From contig NZ_PSNW01000015.1 in the NCBI RefSeq assembly GCF_002930645.1, positions 44,648-108,647 on the forward strand: a stretch of DNA of 64,000 nt, written 5' to 3'. The notes beneath the pieces are model-generated. The model did not search any database. It had not been told where the DNA came from and saw only the letters and a list, made by a program, of their open reading frames with translations. Below are positions 61,190 to 64,000 of this stretch, piece by piece; the first letter of the stretch is position 1, and every line of letters begins with the position of its first letter. Position numbers and translations under genes: made by a program. The stretch is from Solimonas fluminis (GTDB lineage Bacteria > Pseudomonadota > Gammaproteobacteria > Nevskiales > Nevskiaceae).

Positions 61190-62155
61190 TCAGGGGACCA
61201 GCCGCACGATCTGTCCGGCCTGGCCCACGGCCAGCACCGGTGCGCTGGCCGAAGCCTGCGCCACTCCCACGAACCACAGGCTGTTCACCCCGCCGCCCTG
61301 CACCTGGCTGAAGCTCTGTCCGCCGTCGCGGCTGACCAGCATGTCGCGCATGCCCGTCACCAGGACCCGGCCATCTGCTGCCGCGTGCACGCCCAGCAGC
61401 AGCGCGCCGGTTCCCGAAGGCCGCTCCTCCCAGGTGGCGCCGCCGTCGGCGCTGCGCAGGATCGCGCCGCTCTGTCCCACCGCGTAGCCCACGCCGTCCT
61501 CGCGCAGCTGCAGCGCGAACAGCGAGGCTTCGCCCTTGTGCAGGGCCGTCCAGCTGGCTCCCGCATCGCCGCTGCGCAGGATCAGCCCGAACTCGCCGGC
61601 AATCGTCAGCGTGCCGTCGGCCGCCACGTGCGCCGCGTACATGTGCGGCTCCATGCCGTCGGCGGCGAACTCCGCCCAGCCCGGCGCCACGCTGCGCCAG
61701 GTCTTTCCGGCGTCGTCCGACAGCAGCACGGTGCCGAAGGCACCCACCGCCAGCGCACGCCCCGCCGCGTTGATCTCCACCGCCAGCAGGCGCTGCTTGC
61801 TGCCGCTCTGCCCCTCGGTCCACTTGCCGTCGGCACCGCGCGTCAGCACCAGGCCGCTCTGGCCCACCGCCACCGCCTTGCCGTCGGCCACGCCCACGCC
61901 CAGCAGCGAAAGCTGCGTCGGCGCCTGCACCATCTTCCAGGTGGCGCCGCTGTCGCTGGACTCCTGCACCTCGCCGCCCGCGCCCACCGCCACGCCCAGC
62001 GCGCCGCCGAAGTCGATGGCGAACAGCGCCTGGTGGACCGTGCCGGTCAGCACCGGCTGCAGCGGGCTCTTCGGCTCCGCCGGAGGGGCGGAGGCGGATA
62101 CGGCGCCGGCCAGGAGGCTTGCGCCGATCGTCATGAGCAAGCGGGTGTGCTTCAT
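61190..62155 (-). CDS. YCF48-like beta-propeller protein
   Basis: A 321-residue secreted protein with a signal peptide (cut near SAS-AP). It has repeated blades of the YCF48/BNR type: DSGATWKMV, DDAGKTWRSV, GDAGASWTAL, DGGATWEERP and DGGQSFSQV. Each has the Asp-x-Gly-x-x-(W/F) turn. YCF48 proteins assist membrane protein assembly, and this one travels with DUF1302/DUF1329. It follows DUF1329 by seven bases and is probably periplasmic. No enzyme function is seen. Confidence 0.8.
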   Translation of the reverse strand: MKHTRLLMTIGASLLAGAVSASAPPAEPKSPLQPVLTGTVHQALFAIDFGGALGVAVGAGGEVQESSDSGATWKMVQAPTQLSLLGVGVADGKAVAVGQSGLVLTRGADGKWTEGQSGSKQRLLAVEINAAGRALAVGAFGTVLLSDDAGKTWRSVAPGWAEFAADGMEPHMYAAHVAADGTLTIAGEFGLILRSGDAGASWTALHKGEASLFALQLREDGVGYAVGQSGAILRSADGGATWEERPSGTGALLLGVHAAADGRVLVTGMRDMLVSRDGGQSFSQVQGGGVNSLWFVGVAQASASAPVLAVGQAGQIVRLVP

Positions 62156-62162
62156 GGCAGCC

Positions 62163-63572
62163 TCAAGCCGTGCCCAGGCGCGTGATCGCCTGCACCGTGA
62201 GGTACTTGTTGTAGACGTCCTCGCCCTTCATGATCGCGTTGTCGTAGCCGCTCTTGTAGCCGCCGGTCACCTCGCGCGCCTGCACGAAGCGGCTCATGCG
62301 GTTGGCCTGCAGGTCATGGCTGTGCACGCCCACCCAGGACCAGGCCGGCTGGCCGCTGTCGTCCTTGATCGTCAGCTTCTCGTTCGAGTACTGCGCGAAC
62401 TGCGGCTCGAAGGTCTTCCAGATCTCGCCGCGGCGGTCGTAGGTGTTGTAGGCGATGAACAGGCCGTTGCGGACGTCGATCCAGGTGCGCTTCTTGCCGA
62501 CCGGCGCACGCGGGTAGCCGGTGGGCTCGGCATCGACGACGAGGCATTCCGGAATCAGCTCCATCCACACGTCATGGAAGGTCTGGCCCTTGGGGCCGCC
62601 GTGCACCGGACGCTCGTAGTTGTTCATCGTGCCGCCGCGGCCGCCCATGAAGTTGCGGCTGCCGACCGCGCCGAGCATCGGCTTGCGCTCCACGATCTTG
62701 TAGTTGCCCCAGGTCAGCATGGGATCGCCCGCGGACCAGGCGTCGGACAGGAACAGCGTGATGCCCGGCACCAGCGGCTCGAAGCGCTGGTTGGTGGGGA
62801 ACTGGCGCACGCGGCGGAACGCCGGCAGGTAGCCGTACAGTTCCGGGAACTTGCGCTGGTCGTAGCTCCAGATGTTGAGGAAGGAGCTGCCGGCCGTGTC
62901 GTTCGGCGCCGTGAACCACACCGACTGGTAGCGCAGCAGGTCCTTCTTGCCGTTCCAGACCTTGTCGTCGTTGCGGGCGGTGGTGTTCAGCTCGGCCCAG
63001 ACGAAGTCGTACTGGTAGGCCAGGCTGCCGTCCGGGGCGATGTCCCAGTCGCGCACCGCGTACTGCGAGTAGTCGTGGCGGCCCCAGCTCAGCGTAATGT
63101 TGGCGGTGGCTTCGATACCGTTCTTCGGGTCCGGGAAGGGCAGGCCCGCGCCCCAGGGATTGCCGGCCTGGTCGTAGACGTTGCCGTCGGCGCCCATCTT
63201 GGCCTTGCCCTTGTTGCGCAGGGTGCCTTGCAGGAAGGGATGCGGACTGAGCTTGGTCACATCCTTGGTGGATTCCACGATATGGATGCGGCGACCCATG
63301 GTCTTCACATGCATGTAGGCCACCGGATCCAGCAGGTCCTTCACTGCCTCGACGTTGTCCTTGGTCACCACGTCGCCCGGCTTGATCTTGCCCTTGGTGT
63401 AGGCCTCGATGTGCAGAAGCTCCTCGGGGTAGGCCTTGCTGGTGTCATCCGCGGAGTCGGCGATGGTCGGCCACAGCGGCGCCAGCACACCCGCGGCGGC
63501 ACCCACGGCGGACTTCTGCAGCAGCATGCGGCGGCCATAGTCGAAGTCGTACTTCTTGATGCGGAACGTCAT
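62163..63572 (-). CDS. DUF1329 family periplasmic protein
   Basis: A 469-residue protein. The N-terminus has FDYGRRMLLQKSAVG followed by a hydrophobic stretch, which looks like a twin-arginine (Tat) signal. The body has GKIKPGDVVTKDNV, KNGIEATANITLSWGRHDYS and GTMNNYERPVHGG. It fits DUF1329, an LolA/LolB-like beta-barrel family of unknown ligand. GGAG before the ATG at 63572 supports the start; the upstream GTG is less likely. It is second in the RND-DUF1329-YCF48-DUF1302 operon. Confidence 0.82.
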   Translation of the reverse strand: MTFRIKKYDFDYGRRMLLQKSAVGAAAGVLAPLWPTIADSADDTSKAYPEELLHIEAYTKGKIKPGDVVTKDNVEAVKDLLDPVAYMHVKTMGRRIHIVESTKDVTKLSPHPFLQGTLRNKGKAKMGADGNVYDQAGNPWGAGLPFPDPKNGIEATANITLSWGRHDYSQYAVRDWDIAPDGSLAYQYDFVWAELNTTARNDDKVWNGKKDLLRYQSVWFTAPNDTAGSSFLNIWSYDQRKFPELYGYLPAFRRVRQFPTNQRFEPLVPGITLFLSDAWSAGDPMLTWGNYKIVERKPMLGAVGSRNFMGGRGGTMNNYERPVHGGPKGQTFHDVWMELIPECLVVDAEPTGYPRAPVGKKRTWIDVRNGLFIAYNTYDRRGEIWKTFEPQFAQYSNEKLTIKDDSGQPAWSWVGVHSHDLQANRMSRFVQAREVTGGYKSGYDNAIMKGEDVYNKYLTVQAITRLGTA

Positions 63573-63648
63573 CTCGGATCTCCTCACTCAGTCGTTGGCG
63601 GTACGCTTGCCGTGCTCGGTGCAGCCGGCATGGGAAGGTGTTGGTTTT

Positions 63649-64000
63649 TCATGCATTGGCGGGCGGTGGGTCCTGCACCGTATAGAGCGACAGGTCGGCG
63701 CCCTCGCCGACGAGCAGGTCGTCGCGGGTGACGAAGGTGGGCTTGAGCAGCCAGACGATCAGCGGCAGCACGACCAGGGCCAGGACCATGTTGATCAGCA
63801 TGATCAGCACCAGCAGCAGGCCCATGTCGGCCATGAACTTCAGGCCCGACATGAAGTACCAGGGCAGGATGCCGATGACCATGATCGAGGCGGTGAACAT
63901 GATCGCCTTGCCGGTGGTGGTCAGCGCCGCCACGTTGGTGCGGCCCCAGTCGCCGTCCTGCGCGTGGAATTCCTCGCAGATGCGCGACAGCAGGTAGATG
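63649..64000 (-). CDS. RND/MMPL superfamily transporter, C-terminal part (partial)
   Basis: The frame is open to the window edge. The visible 116 residues include SRICEEFHAQDGDWGRTNVAALTTTGKAIMFT. Two membrane helices (IMFTASIMVIGILPWYF and the LLVLIMLINMVLALVVLPLI region) follow, then a short cytoplasmic tail. TGKAI with the helix pair matches the C-terminal domain of RND/MMPL exporters. It is the first seen gene of the DUF1329/DUF1302 operon, 76 bases before DUF1329, and would move hydrophobic compounds across the inner membrane. Confidence 0.82.
   Translation of the reverse strand, partial: IYLLSRICEEFHAQDGDWGRTNVAALTTTGKAIMFTASIMVIGILPWYFMSGLKFMADMGLLLVLIMLINMVLALVVLPLIVWLLKPTFVTRDDLLVGEGADLSLYTVQDPPPANA

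Noticed and set aside
1..64000. Prophage, integrative element or insertion sequence
   Set aside because: No integrase, transposase, phage structural or conjugation gene was seen, although a small palindromic element lies beside tRNA-Arg.

Overview
The window is about 64 kb of a GC-rich (roughly two thirds G+C by eye) gammaproteobacterial chromosome. I infer a member of the Nevskiales/Solimonadaceae or a close relative. The reasons are the gene content (aa3-type oxidase operon, UbiA, SpoT/RpoZ/Gmk block, FabI, PpiD, the DUF1302/DUF1329/YCF48/RND set) and protein styles typical of Solimonas-like genomes. No 16S gene is present, so this is an inference. No prophage, transposase, CRISPR array or plasmid function was seen. 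Most of the window is ordinary housekeeping DNA with two more unusual clusters.

Left part (1-24 kb, mostly minus strand). A SET-domain C-terminus at the edge faces a PHB-depolymerase-like lipoprotein and a cold-shock protein. Then comes the cytochrome c oxidase operon: DUF2244, ctaC with a fused cytochrome c domain, ctaD, a 40-codon gene, ctaG, ctaE, an antisense DUF2909 gene, SURF1, an SCO-like protein, ctaA and ctaB. Upstream of it lies the biotin operon bioB-[CHASE2 cyclase-SH3 protein-M48 protease]-bioF-bioC-bioD, whose promoter overlaps a BirA-like operator. ComF, DbpA and a PhnB/VOC protein follow on the plus strand. After them come an unknown protein, a lipoprotein esterase and ubiA on minus, and a MerR regulator on plus.

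Middle part (25-50 kb). recG, ridA, spoT, rpoZ, gmk and yicC run on the minus strand. They are followed by a histone H1-like protein, a glutaminyl cyclase, an acyl-CoA dehydrogenase, tRNA-Asp, tRNA-Val and HU. From 35.5 to 44.6 kb lies a nine-gene plus-strand operon: three TPR proteins (two of them lipoproteins), two small periplasmic proteins, ExbB, two ExbD and a TonB-like protein with an AgmX/PglI-type C-terminus. It looks like a proton-motive-force-driven envelope machine. fabI with a coupled YcxB-like gene, a DAACS symporter, ppiD and tRNAs Lys, His and Arg follow.

Right part (50-64 kb, minus strand). After a DUF1631 gene there are two adjacent operons. One encodes a HyuA-family (acetone-carboxylase-beta-like) ATPase, an unrecognised 277-residue protein, acetoacetyl-CoA synthetase, two hot-dog dehydratases and an SDR. 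Together these suggest a ketone or beta-keto-acid catabolic route. The other encodes an RND/MMPL transporter (cut by the edge), DUF1329, a YCF48-like protein and a DUF1302 outer-membrane protein, a set linked to handling hydrophobic compounds. Several palindromic intergenic repeats, including one that duplicated the 5' half of tRNA-Arg, complete the picture.
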